Shown here: positions 1 through 8,782 of the stretch, piece after piece
How positions within the stretch are numbered: the first letter of the stretch is position 1
Layout of the letters: every line of letters starts with the position of its first letter
Notes under the pieces: generated by a model
What the model was told of the DNA's origin: nothing
The model's input: the letters and a program-made list of their open reading frames with translations, nothing else
The model's database searches: none
Made by a program: the position numbers and the translations under genes
Source: JBCBJX01 sp038522735
GTDB lineage: Bacteria; Pseudomonadota; Alphaproteobacteria; Caulobacterales; Parvularculaceae
Assembly: GCA_038522735.1 (NCBI GenBank)
Contig: JBCBJX010000012.1
Span: 1 to 51,020 of the forward strand
Reading direction: 5' to 3'
DNA length: 51,020 nucleotides

Positions 1-228
1 AGCTCCAGCGTTAGAGTCCGACCTCGGTTGCGGGCGCTATGGCTGGTCTTCCCCCAATTTTCTGATCCAGTTTGATTGCAGTTTTTTCGGTATACTTCTT
101 CCTCGGCATCTGATCCTCCATTCCAAGGTCCAAGATGCCCGAAAAAACTGCAATCAAACTGGATCAGAAAATTGGGGGAAGACCAGCCATAGCGCCCGCA
201 ACCGAGGTCGGACTCTAACGCTGGAGCT
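1..228. repeat. Perfect 90-bp inverted repeat at the left window edge
   Basis: Bases 1-90 are the exact reverse complement of 139-228, separated by a 48-nt spacer (91-138). The spacer adds an inner hairpin pairing GGCATCT (105-111) with AGATGCC (133-139). On the minus strand an ORF runs from ATG 109 to a stop at 11-13 and begins MPRKKYTEKTAIKLDQ, after a GGAGG Shine-Dalgarno. Its first residues resemble the start of IS3-family OrfA proteins. The plus strand of the right arm encodes the same peptide tail from ATG 135. The left arm begins exactly at base 1, so the repeat may extend outside the window, or this may be a fold-back assembly artefact at a contig end. Confidence 0.9.
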
Positions 229-394
229 GGACCACTTCGATAACCCCGGTCAGCGATCTCCTCTCCTCCGTCGGAGCCGCCGGAAAACTAACCTCGAAAC
301 CGGACCGCGTGCACCATGTCACCTCAAGCCTGTAGTCGATCGGGAAGGGCGTTGTGGTACTTTAAGACAAACGATCCAGCTGCCGGGGCGAACA

Positions 395-982
395 ATGGCT
401 TATGGCGATGTCACTCAGTTACTGAGCCGCATTCGGGCCGGAGACGCCGCGGCGGCGGAAAATCTCCTGCCGATCGTCTATGAGGAAATGCGCCAGCTCG
501 CCCGCGCTCGGATGGCGCGCGAGCGGGCGGGTCACACCCTGCAGGCGACCGCTCTTGTTCATGAAGCGTTTCTGCGTCTCACCGGCGGTGAAGAGGTGGG
601 ATGGGACGGCCGTGCGCATTTTTTCGCGGCGGCCGCCGAAGCCATGCGTCGCGTCCTCGTTGATCATGCAAGGCGCCGGGCGCGGGAGAAGCGCGGCGGC
701 GGCGCGGTACAGGTCACCCTCGACGAGCAGGCCGCGTCCGTGGACGCGGGCGATGTCGACGTCCTCGCCCTGTCGGAGGCGCTCGATGGCCTCGAGGCCC
801 TTGACGCAGGGATGGCGGCGGTGGTGAAACTTCGCTATTTCGCCGGGCTGAGCGTGGAGGAGACTGCAGCAGCGCTCGGCGCCTCGCCGCGCACGGTCAA
901 CCGTCAGTGGACTGCGGCGCGGGCATGGCTGCGCCGGGCGCTCGCCGACGACGCGCGGCGTCTGCCGGAGGCTGGCGCATGA
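395..982 (+). CDS. ECF-family RNA polymerase sigma factor (sigma 1)
   Basis: A 195-aa sigma-70 factor of the ECF type (Sigma70_ECF-like) often encoded beside Ser/Thr kinases. Region 2 lies at about residues 20-90 and contains LVHEAFLRL. Region 4 is a helix-turn-helix at about 140-185 (LRYFAGLSVEETAAALGASPRTV). Regions 1.1 and 3 are absent, as expected for ECF proteins. No anti-sigma factor is adjacent; instead the stop overlaps the start of a Ser/Thr kinase by ATGA, so the two are translationally coupled. By inference the kinase controls this sigma factor, or both share a signal, and the factor directs transcription of the downstream envelope and protease genes. The Shine-Dalgarno is weak (GGGGCG). 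It is more distant from the other two sigma factors here than they are from each other. Confidence 0.9.
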   Translation: MAYGDVTQLLSRIRAGDAAAAENLLPIVYEEMRQLARARMARERAGHTLQATALVHEAFLRLTGGEEVGWDGRAHFFAAAAEAMRRVLVDHARRRAREKRGGGAVQVTLDEQAASVDAGDVDVLALSEALDGLEALDAGMAAVVKLRYFAGLSVEETAAALGASPRTVNRQWTAARAWLRRALADDARRLPEAGA

Positions 983-3672
983 GAGACGAGGTGCGCTGGG
1001 CGCGGGTCTGGGAGATCTTTCACGACGCACGCGAGCGCCCGGCGGAGGAACGGGCCGCGTTCGTCGCGACAGCCTGCGACGGCGATGCAGCCTTGCAGGA
1101 TGAGGTCGAGAGCCTTCTTTCAAGTCTTGACGAGGACCCGGGCTTTCTCGCGGCGCCCCTCGATGTCACCGTTGAGGACGTCCCGACGCCGGAGGCCTCG
1201 ATCGGGGTGCGGATCGGGCCCTACGCGTTGAAGCGTCTGGTGGGCGAGGGCGGCATGGGCGTCGTTTACGAAGCCGAACAGACCGACCCCGTCCGCAGGA
1301 CTGTCGCGCTGAAACTCATCCGTCTTGGGATGGATAGCCGAGAGGTGGTCGGCCGGTTTCTGAACGAGCGCCAGGCGCTCGCTTTGATGCGCCACCCGGC
1401 TATCGCGCAAGTCTACGACGCCGGCGTCGCCGACGACGGCCGCCCTTATTTTGTTATGGAAATGGTCGACGGTCGTTCCATCGACACCTATTGCGACGAG
1501 AATGCGCTGTCCGTCGCCGACCGGCTTAAACTCTTCATCGGCCTGTGCGACGGCGTCCACCACGCACATCAGAAGGGCGTCATCCATCGCGACCTGAAGC
1601 CGTCCAACATTCTCGTCACGGACGATACCGGGGCGCCGGCCGTCAAAGTCATCGATTTCGGCATCGCTAAGGCTGTCCAGTCTGCGGAGCCTAACCAGAA
1701 CTGGACCTTGGCCGGCAGAGTGATTGGCACGCACGGCTATATGAGCCCCGAACAATCGGCGTCCGAGGGCGCGGATGTCGATATACGCACCGATGTCTTC
1801 GCTTTGGGTGTGCTCCTGGACCTGCTGATCAGCGGTCGACGTCCCAGTGACCAAAACAATACGGCCCGGGATGACGTCACCTTGGCGCCAAGCCATTGGC
1901 TGTCGTCGATCGAAAAAACAGCGACGGATCTGGCCGAACGACGATCAACCAATCCGGCGTCGCTCATCAAGCAAGTCAGGGGGGAACTTGATTGGATCGT
2001 CTTGAAGGCGCTCGAAGGCGACCGAGACCGACGATACCAAAGCGTCGAGGCCCTGAGGGATGATATCGTCAGAAAATTGGCTGGGGACGCCATCTCGGCT
2101 GGTCCGCCCAGTACGACTTACCGCTTACGAAAATTTGCCGGCCGGCACAAAGGCGCGTTGCTCGTTTCGAGTGCGGTTTTTGTAACTGCGCTCATCGGCG
2201 GGGCCGTTGCCGGCCTTGGTTGGAGCCGGGCCCTCGCCAATGAGCGCCTCGCACGCGCTGAGGCGGAAAAGGCGGCGGCGAGCCGCGATTTCCTAGTCGA
2301 GCTTTTGGATGGAGCCGGCGTGTTTGTCGCCCGTGGCCGCGATCCGAGTATCCTAAGCGATATGGCGAACGAAGCGATTGTCCGGCTCGAAGCCCGCTCG
2401 GCAATGCAGCCAGATGTTGAATTCGAGATCCGGAAGGCCCTCGGCTCGCTTTTGGTCAAGGTCTCCGATTTCGACGCCGCCAGGCAATCGCTCGCCCGCG
2501 CCGAAGCGCTCGCGAATGATAGGTACAAAGACGATGACCTCCAGCGCGCGGAATTGTTCGCCCTGATCGGGCGGCGGGCCAATGGCGCCGGCGAGCTGGA
2601 ATACGGCGAAACGGCCCTGAAAGAGGCCGTAAAAATCTATCAAACGCAGTTCGATCGCGGCGACATTGATCCCGATGACCACCCGATGTGGACCGAAGCC
2701 CAGATCGATCTTGCGGACGGTTATATCCGACAAAGGCGCCTCCAGGATGCGGCGATAGCGGCCGAAAAGGCGCTATCCCTTGCACCGGAGGGTGATGCGC
2801 GCGCCGCCATCAACGCGCGGAACCTTCTCGCCCGTGCGCTTGCATTTTCGGGCGAGATGGACCGCGCTCGACGGCTCTATGCGCGGTCTGTAGACCAGGC
2901 GGAGCAGGAGGATGTCAGCCCCTGGATGCGTGCGACGACCTTGGGTCACTATGGGTCGTTTTTACGGCGCGCCAACGATCTGCCCGAAGCGGAATCGGCG
3001 ATGAAGCAATCGTTGGACATGTTCAAATCCCTTGCGGGCCGCGAGCATGATCGCACCGCCGCCGCACAAAACACCCTGGCACTGATCTATTCAGAACAAG
3101 GACGTTTTGAGGACGCGGACGCACTGTTTGTAGAGACGCTCGAAATTCAAAATGCGCTCTTCGGGACAAACCATCCCGACACGGCCAATACCCATTTCAA
3201 TCTCGGTCTCAACGCCGAACGTGCAGATCGCGCCGCAGACGCGGTGGGCCATTACCAAACGGCGCTGGAGATCAATCAAACGGTTTACTCGGCGGACCAT
3301 CCTTACATTTTGGAGGATACGACCAAAGTTGGCGCGTTACTGCTAGAAAGCGGCGATGCTCGGGGGGCGTTCGAGTGGCTTACGCCATTCGTCACGTCCG
3401 TCTCGCCACAGGACGATGCGTCCCTCGCCCAGATCTCCTATGCGCGCGGCGTTCTCGCCAAGAGCTCATTGGCGCTGACCGACGCCGACGCCGCTCAAGC
3501 CCAAGCGATCCGCGCCTTCGAGGACATAAAAAACCTCCCGTGGGAGATCGCCGGCGCGACCCACGTCTACATTCTGGAAATCCTCGAAGAGGTCGCCTTC
3601 GCCCGAGGCAATGAGGCCCAGGCGGCCGTGTGGCGGGACCGCCGGGAAGCGCTCATCGCCTCCAATCCATAA
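979..3672 (+). CDS. Transmembrane Ser/Thr protein kinase with TPR-type C-terminus (kinase 1)
   Basis: An 897-aa PknB-type (Hanks) kinase. The kinase domain covers about residues 80-370, with glycine loop GEGGMG (89-94), catalytic-pair Lys112 in VALK, HRDLKPSN (203-210) and DFG (226-228), so all catalytic motifs are present. A single hydrophobic segment at about 391-414 is followed by a long alpha-helical C-terminus with TPR-like repeats (about 430-897, including repeats with NTLALIYSEQGRFEDA and NTHFNLGLNAERA). This predicts a cytoplasmic kinase and a periplasmic TPR sensor or scaffold. The start at 979 is chosen because it overlaps the sigma stop (ATGA) and has a GGAGG site 8 nt upstream; an in-frame ATG at 907 lies inside the sigma gene. 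Ligand and phosphorylation targets are unknown. Confidence 0.92.
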   Translation: MRDEVRWARVWEIFHDARERPAEERAAFVATACDGDAALQDEVESLLSSLDEDPGFLAAPLDVTVEDVPTPEASIGVRIGPYALKRLVGEGGMGVVYEAEQTDPVRRTVALKLIRLGMDSREVVGRFLNERQALALMRHPAIAQVYDAGVADDGRPYFVMEMVDGRSIDTYCDENALSVADRLKLFIGLCDGVHHAHQKGVIHRDLKPSNILVTDDTGAPAVKVIDFGIAKAVQSAEPNQNWTLAGRVIGTHGYMSPEQSASEGADVDIRTDVFALGVLLDLLISGRRPSDQNNTARDDVTLAPSHWLSSIEKTATDLAERRSTNPASLIKQVRGELDWIVLKALEGDRDRRYQSVEALRDDIVRKLAGDAISAGPPSTTYRLRKFAGRHKGALLVSSAVFVTALIGGAVAGLGWSRALANERLARAEAEKAAASRDFLVELLDGAGVFVARGRDPSILSDMANEAIVRLEARSAMQPDVEFEIRKALGSLLVKVSDFDAARQSLARAEALANDRYKDDDLQRAELFALIGRRANGAGELEYGETALKEAVKIYQTQFDRGDIDPDDHPMWTEAQIDLADGYIRQRRLQDAAIAAEKALSLAPEGDARAAINARNLLARALAFSGEMDRARRLYARSVDQAEQEDVSPWMRATTLGHYGSFLRRANDLPEAESAMKQSLDMFKSLAGREHDRTAAAQNTLALIYSEQGRFEDADALFVETLEIQNALFGTNHPDTANTHFNLGLNAERADRAADAVGHYQTALEINQTVYSADHPYILEDTTKVGALLLESGDARGAFEWLTPFVTSVSPQDDASLAQISYARGVLAKSSLALTDADAAQAQAIRAFEDIKNLPWEIAGATHVYILEILEEVAFARGNEAQAAVWRDRREALIASNP

Positions 3673-3810
3673 AACATGTCCGCCAGCGTGGCGCGATTTC
3701 CCCGCGCGCGACGCATGGACGACTGAGGCGGCGCTCAACTCCGGCCCAGCCGGGTCTCCGCCTCGTCATCAGGCGAACGCGCGCGGCGCGACAAAGACAA
3801 GGGGAACACC

Positions 3811-5226
3811 ATGAAACAGATTTTTCTGAGCGCGGCGGCTGCGAGCGTAATCGGCGTCAGCCTCGTCCTTCCGGCCTCTGCGGCGGCGAATATCGCCGTC
3901 GCGGCGGCGACGACGATACCAGTCAGCGTAACGAACACGGATCGAAGGCCGACCGAGGTTTATTTGGTTTTCGATCAGGACACCCTGCGCGTCCCCGAGG
4001 AGGAGGACCAGGACGACGACGGGTATCCGGAATTCTTCATCACCTTTGAAGATCTCAACGACCTTAAAAACACCCGGTCGGGCGTCGCCTTCATCGGCTA
4101 TCCAGGGGAGCCCGGTCTCGTCCCGGCTCCGTTCACGCTCAGCAACGGCGAAATCACCATCGACGCCGGGGCGACCGTTCCGCAGGACATGATGCCGGAC
4201 ACGGGGCTCAGCGGTCTTCCGAGCTATGTTCGCGGCGCGCCCGGCTATCGCCCGGCACCGTCCCGCGGCCCCACGACATCGATCTCCATCGGCGGCGGGG
4301 CTGTCGGCGGTTACGATTTCGCGCCTCTCGGCTCCGGCGTCGTCATCACTCCCGAGGGCGAGAGCTTCGGCGCAACGACAGACGATACGTTTACGGAGCC
4401 TGCGATCTCCATCGGCGGCGGGTACTACTCGCCGACGCTCGGCGGGATCGACATCAAGGCGACCTTCGCGAGCGGCGATGAGACGATTTCCAGCTTCATC
4501 GAGCCAGGGACGGAGACGACGGGCAACGTCAATATCGGTTTTAATCCCAACACGGATACGACAGGCATCATCTACGGTCAGTCCGGTCTCGACATCACGG
4601 GATCGTCCGAAGTCGACTTCTTCGCCATCGGCGGCTTCTACACGCCAGTCGACAGCCTTCAGCTTCCGTGCGGCGTACGCTGGGGCGTTGGCGTGGAATA
4701 CGTACGGTTCGAACAAGACGCCGAGTTCTTCCAGCAGCCCCCCGCATTCGCTGGCGATATCACCGACCATCGCCGGTTCGAATTTCAGAACACGTACTAC
4801 GATATCTATGTCGAGACGAAGAAGCCGTACGAGTTCGCCGGGGGCTTCAGCGCCGGTCCGCTCGCCGCAGTTGGCTTGACCATCAACGAGACCCGGTTTG
4901 ACGCTTGGCAGTCGTTCACTTGCCTCATCTGCCCGCCGGAGGACACGTTCGATCTTGCGATCAGCGAGAGCGAGACGAACGTCACGTGGAACGCCGATCT
5001 CGGCGGCTTCGCCGAGTATCGGTACGATCTGAGCGATCAGTTCGATCTGCCCGGCGCCGTCGTCGGCTTCTTCGACGGCCGCTATGAGTTCGTCGGTGAT
5101 ATGGGCGAGGCGTTCGTTCCGCGCACCGGCGACGATCTTTTCATCCGCAATCAGACGGCCGGCATCGAAGACGGCGGCGTCGGCGGACGCTGGCGTGTGC
5201 AAATCGGCGCCCGATACGAGTTCTGA
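3811..5226 (+). CDS. Exported protein, probable outer-membrane beta-barrel
   Basis: A 471-aa protein with a clear Sec signal peptide (about residues 1-24, cleavage near ASA-AA) and a good AAGGGGA ribosome site. The first mature 60 residues end in a very acidic stretch (PEEEDQDDDG). The rest is rich in alternating hydrophobic/polar strands, Gly and aromatic residues, and the chain ends in RYEF; a terminal Phe is the usual BAM-recognised signature of outer-membrane barrels. No named family is recognised. Cys pairs occur near residues 289 and 370-373. It lies 138 nt after kinase 1 and before two further exported proteins, so it is probably the surface or export component of this cluster. Barrel assignment is an inference from composition and the C-terminus. 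Confidence 0.7.
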   Translation: MKQIFLSAAAASVIGVSLVLPASAAANIAVAAATTIPVSVTNTDRRPTEVYLVFDQDTLRVPEEEDQDDDGYPEFFITFEDLNDLKNTRSGVAFIGYPGEPGLVPAPFTLSNGEITIDAGATVPQDMMPDTGLSGLPSYVRGAPGYRPAPSRGPTTSISIGGGAVGGYDFAPLGSGVVITPEGESFGATTDDTFTEPAISIGGGYYSPTLGGIDIKATFASGDETISSFIEPGTETTGNVNIGFNPNTDTTGIIYGQSGLDITGSSEVDFFAIGGFYTPVDSLQLPCGVRWGVGVEYVRFEQDAEFFQQPPAFAGDITDHRRFEFQNTYYDIYVETKKPYEFAGGFSAGPLAAVGLTINETRFDAWQSFTCLICPPEDTFDLAISESETNVTWNADLGGFAEYRYDLSDQFDLPGAVVGFFDGRYEFVGDMGEAFVPRTGDDLFIRNQTAGIEDGGVGGRWRVQIGARYEF

Positions 5227-5231
5227 GGCGT

Positions 5232-5259
5232 GCGGGCGGCGCGTCGACGCGCCGCCCGC
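5232..5259. repeat. Perfect 28-nt GC palindrome between the barrel gene and the 716-aa gene
   Basis: The sequence from 5232 to 5259 is its own exact reverse complement, centred on GTCGAC, and begins five bases after the barrel stop codon. As RNA it would form a very stable hairpin. There is no U-tract, so it is not a classical rho-independent terminator. It could protect the 3' end of the upstream message, set differential expression within the operon, or be a dyad protein site. Confidence 0.75.
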
Positions 5260-5300
5260 CCCAAACCGGATCTCCTCAAGCCTGATCATCGGAGAACGTC

Positions 5301-7451
5301 ATGGCCTTCCACATCGCGCTTCGGCGCGCCCGCTCTAGCGTCTGCCTCGCCGCCGCTCTCAGCGCAGGGTTCGTGCAGCCGCTCGTCTACGGATCGTCGG
5401 CCTACGCGCAAAGCCCAGCCGCTGCGCAATCGATCGCCCAGCAGATCAGCGAACTCGACGAACTGCTCGATTATCTAAAGACCATGCGGGAGATCCAGGA
5501 TCTCATCAATCGCATCAATGCGACCCTCGAAGGCGCCACGACCGAGCAGGCGGTGAAGGACCTGCAGGCCGGGATCGCCTGGGCGCGCAGTCATATCCGG
5601 ATGACAGACGCCCTCCAGCGGGAGCTGACCGACGCCTACGGTTCCGAGGCTGACGGCATCGGGTGGATGCTGCGTCAGCTTTACGGGCTGACCAAGACAT
5701 ACGGCGTCGCGCCCGCCGGCCTTAAGGCGTATGGAAACAAGTTAGTGAAGTACAACGCCGAGGCGGCGAAGTTCCGCTCTGCTCTCAGCGGCGTCAATGT
5801 CGCCATGCAGGCCTTCGTTGCTTTCGCTGAGGACGACGACCGTTCCGGCCCCGAAGCGCTCGACCGGTTGGCTAACGTGATCGGATCGCTGGAGGCGTCG
5901 CTCAGCTTATTGTCCTTATCCCTCAACCCGGTCATCTCGGCGATGCTCTTCGTTTACACGAAGGCGCTGACCAACGCGTCGGATTTCGCCGAGACGGTTC
6001 TGGAGCCGCGCAAGAAAGAGATCATGGGCGCCATCGACTTCGTCGATCAGGTGTTTGAGGGCCGCTACGAGATTCCTGCAGGCGAGCCGGAACAGTCCGA
6101 GGGCGAATTACGGGTGGCGGCGCTCGACGCTCTCATCGCGGAGTTGGCCAACCTTCGCTATCAGCTGACACGCGAGAACAAGACCGATTATCAGGCGGCC
6201 CTTGCGATCTGCGCCCGCGAGCAGACCAATCTGATGGCCGGCACACCGGCGAATGCGGCGATCCGCAAGGTGGACGCCAATCAGGACGGGACGATCGCAC
6301 CAGGCGAGATTGAGACCTTCGTCTCCGGCGTCGACCGGATGCGCGGGCAGGCGGACAGTCTCGCTGTCGACGCGGACGGCGGTTCGCCGAGCCGCGCCTT
6401 CAACACTGTATATCGTATTTATACAGATCAGTTGCCCGTGGCTCTTAGCTTGCGCGGGTGCGTCCGCGGCGTCCTCGGAGACTTCGCGCCTGACGTCTTG
6501 AAGCCGAACGCAGACAGTTTCGTCCCGGACTGGGTAAAGGCGGACGATTTTTTCAACGTCTCTATCCTGACGGAGCAAACGGCGGCCAGATCGGCCGAGC
6601 GCGTCAGCGCCGTCCCGTCGACGCCTCTGTCCGTGCTCGGAACAGGCGTCGTCGCGCCCGTCTTTGCGCTCCCGACGGAGGCGGTCGGCGAGGGGTACTG
6701 GACGCTGTCCAACGTCACCTATGTGAGCGTCGACGACGGGATCGGCTGCACGGCGCCCGCAGAGAGCGCCGTCATGCAGGCTCAGCCGGCGATTGAGGCC
6801 CCGCCCGGTGAAGAAATTGTCGTCGAGGCGGAGGCCGAGGAACCGCCGGTCGATCTTTTCGTCAGGTTTGAAAACCGCTTGGCCGTCACCGGACTTTCGG
6901 GCATCGGCGGCGGCCGCGACGAGTTCGGCGACAAAAAACCAGTCGAAACGATGTTTGCGATGGCGCTCATGTTCGCGATCGACGAAATCGGTGGTGAGGA
7001 GAGCAACGGCCGCGGCATGGTCGCCATCAGCCCGCCTGCTGATCAGGACGGTCATCCGGATCCGCTCGGCGAAAAAGGATCAATCCTCGATCTCGCCGGA
7101 CCGCATCAATTGCTGGTTCTCGCCCCGAGGACGGCTGAGGAATGGGCTGCAAGACGGGAGGCGGAGCGCACCTTTTGGAGGTTGGTCGGGACGTTGCTCC
7201 TCGCCTGGATAAAACTCTCCCCAGGGTTCGGTGTTGATCCGGCGGGCTTATCAGTCGGCGCCTTGGAGCCCCTCCCTCAAGGAGGCGACGCAGACGAAAC
7301 GCCGATCGCCGACATACTCGTGGTCGGCTCTCGCGTGCAGGCGGATGCGCTTCAGACGCCGCCCGTACTGTCATCCGTATCCGACATCTCGGCGGGCGAC
7401 GAATGCGTCATCGGACTTCACGCCGCCCTTGGAGAAGGAGAGCCGTCATGA
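5301..7451 (+). CDS. Large exported protein with one EF-hand loop, function unknown
   Basis: A 716-aa protein with a long signal peptide (cleavage probably after AYA near residue 36) and a GGAG site 7 nt before the ATG. The N-terminal third (about 45-270) is predominantly helical, with heptad-like segments such as ISELDELLDYLKTMREIQDLI. One canonical EF-hand calcium loop, DANQDGTIAPGE, lies at residues 325-336, with all acidic ligand positions filled. The C-terminal part is low in helix and contains EEIVVEAEAEE and DILVVGSR, both reminiscent of the TonB-box-like N-termini of TonB-dependent receptors. No family is recognised. The stop overlaps the protease start by ATGA, so the two products are probably made together; it may be a calcium-dependent partner or substrate of the protease. 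Confidence 0.8.
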   Translation: MAFHIALRRARSSVCLAAALSAGFVQPLVYGSSAYAQSPAAAQSIAQQISELDELLDYLKTMREIQDLINRINATLEGATTEQAVKDLQAGIAWARSHIRMTDALQRELTDAYGSEADGIGWMLRQLYGLTKTYGVAPAGLKAYGNKLVKYNAEAAKFRSALSGVNVAMQAFVAFAEDDDRSGPEALDRLANVIGSLEASLSLLSLSLNPVISAMLFVYTKALTNASDFAETVLEPRKKEIMGAIDFVDQVFEGRYEIPAGEPEQSEGELRVAALDALIAELANLRYQLTRENKTDYQAALAICAREQTNLMAGTPANAAIRKVDANQDGTIAPGEIETFVSGVDRMRGQADSLAVDADGGSPSRAFNTVYRIYTDQLPVALSLRGCVRGVLGDFAPDVLKPNADSFVPDWVKADDFFNVSILTEQTAARSAERVSAVPSTPLSVLGTGVVAPVFALPTEAVGEGYWTLSNVTYVSVDDGIGCTAPAESAVMQAQPAIEAPPGEEIVVEAEAEEPPVDLFVRFENRLAVTGLSGIGGGRDEFGDKKPVETMFAMALMFAIDEIGGEESNGRGMVAISPPADQDGHPDPLGEKGSILDLAGPHQLLVLAPRTAEEWAARREAERTFWRLVGTLLLAWIKLSPGFGVDPAGLSVGALEPLPQGGDADETPIADILVVGSRVQADALQTPPVLSSVSDISAGDECVIGLHAALGEGEPS

Positions 7452-8782
7452 ACCTTCGGCCCGCAGCATTGAGCATGATCGCCGCTTGCGCTCTCGCCGC
7501 GCCATCCGACGCCGAGCAGGCCAACGACCCCTTGACGCTCATCAACGCGCCGCCGTTCGAAATGCGTTCACAGGGAGAGGCCGTAATCGTCGCCGTGGTC
7601 GACAGCGGCGTCGACTGGTTTCATGCGGCCGGGCCGCGCGACCGCCTCTGGCGCAATCCGGGTGAGATCGCCGGTGACGGCGTCGACAACGACCGCAACG
7701 GCCATGTGGACGACGTCATCGGATGGAACGTTATGGGGCCTGATAATCGGCCTTGGGACTATCTTGGCCACGGGACCTTCGTCGCGAGCCTGATCGCCGG
7801 CGGACGCGAGCCGCTCGCGCCGGCGGCGCGCATCATGGTCGTAAAGGCGCTCGGCGATTTCGGCGATGCGGACCATTCCGGGCTCGCCGCTGGGGTCCGC
7901 TACGCCGCCGACAACGGCGCCCGCGTCATCAACCTTAGCCTCGGCGGGGACGGATCGACGCCCGAGGTGGCGGAGGCGATTTCCTATGCGGCGCGCCTGG
8001 ACGCCCTCGTCGTCATCGCCGCGGGGAACACCGCCGCGCCCATCGCGCCCGGGTTCGGCCCCGCCGGCCACCCGGATGCGATCACCGTTGGAGCCGTAAA
8101 CGCTTCCGGTCGGCTCGCGGGGTATTCGTCCTGGGGCCACGGCGTCGATCTGGTCGCCCCGGGGGAAACCATCGTCTCGGCCCGCGCCCGGGGGACGGAT
8201 TTTCTTCGGCGCTTCGCCCTGCGCGAGCGCGCGGCCTACGCTTCCGGAAGCGCCGTCCGCGGCTCCGAGGGAAGGTTTTATGAAGCATCCGGAACGTCCT
8301 TCGCCGCCCCTTTTGTGACCGCCGCCGCCGCCACGCTCCGCTCCCAGCGTCCAGAGCTAAGCGCCGGCGAGGTCAAGCGTATGCTTGTCCAGAGCGCGCG
8401 GGACATACAGTTCCCCGGCGTCGACGAGTTTTCAGGCTACGGCTTGATCGACCTCGCGGCGGCGCTGGACGCGGACCCGGATTTCTTCCTCGACGCGCGC
8501 ATCAATCGCATTTCCGTCACTGGATCGGGGCGACAGCAGGCCGCTGAAATCGTCGGGACCGCCGATGCGAGCCGGTTTCGTCGCGCCCGGATCGAAATCG
8601 GTCGCGGCGAGGACCCGCAGGTCTGGACGAAGGCTGCTTCCGCCGATCGCGGTCGCAACGCCCCGATCGCCCGCGTTCCGGCTTCCGCCTTCGCCGGCGG
8701 CGGCGTCTGGACCGTTCGCCTGATCGTCGAGCACAAAAACCAACGCGAGCGTGAGACTCGGATCGTCCTTCGGCTCGGATGA
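7448..8782 (+). CDS. Exported subtilisin-like serine protease (peptidase S8)
   Basis: A 444-aa protease with a short signal peptide (about 1-23). The catalytic triad is visible: Asp52 in VVDSGVDW, His108 in GHGTFVASLIAG, Ser284 in SGTSFAAP, with oxyanion Asn194 in AAGN. An acidic loop after the Asp motif (DGVDNDRNGHVDD) matches the calcium-associated insertion of thermitase-like S8 enzymes. Only about 25 residues separate the signal peptide from the catalytic core, so there is no room for an I9 prodomain. A C-terminal region of about 90 residues, predicted beta-rich, follows the catalytic domain. The start at 7448 is preferred over an upstream in-frame ATG at 7403 because of the ATGA overlap and an AAGGAG site 8 nt upstream. 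Confidence 0.93.
   Translation: MNLRPAALSMIAACALAAPSDAEQANDPLTLINAPPFEMRSQGEAVIVAVVDSGVDWFHAAGPRDRLWRNPGEIAGDGVDNDRNGHVDDVIGWNVMGPDNRPWDYLGHGTFVASLIAGGREPLAPAARIMVVKALGDFGDADHSGLAAGVRYAADNGARVINLSLGGDGSTPEVAEAISYAARLDALVVIAAGNTAAPIAPGFGPAGHPDAITVGAVNASGRLAGYSSWGHGVDLVAPGETIVSARARGTDFLRRFALRERAAYASGSAVRGSEGRFYEASGTSFAAPFVTAAAATLRSQRPELSAGEVKRMLVQSARDIQFPGVDEFSGYGLIDLAAALDADPDFFLDARINRISVTGSGRQQAAEIVGTADASRFRRARIEIGRGEDPQVWTKAASADRGRNAPIARVPASAFAGGGVWTVRLIVEHKNQRERETRIVLRLG

Noticed and set aside
907..978. Upstream start for kinase 1 at 907
   Set aside because: It lies inside the sigma 1 coding sequence and adds an Arg/Ala-rich shadow peptide; ATG 979 has a proper ribosome site and ATGA coupling.
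3769..5289. A 506-aa antisense frame across the barrel gene
   Set aside because: No domain, no ribosome site, and the sense strand has a signal peptide and barrel ending.
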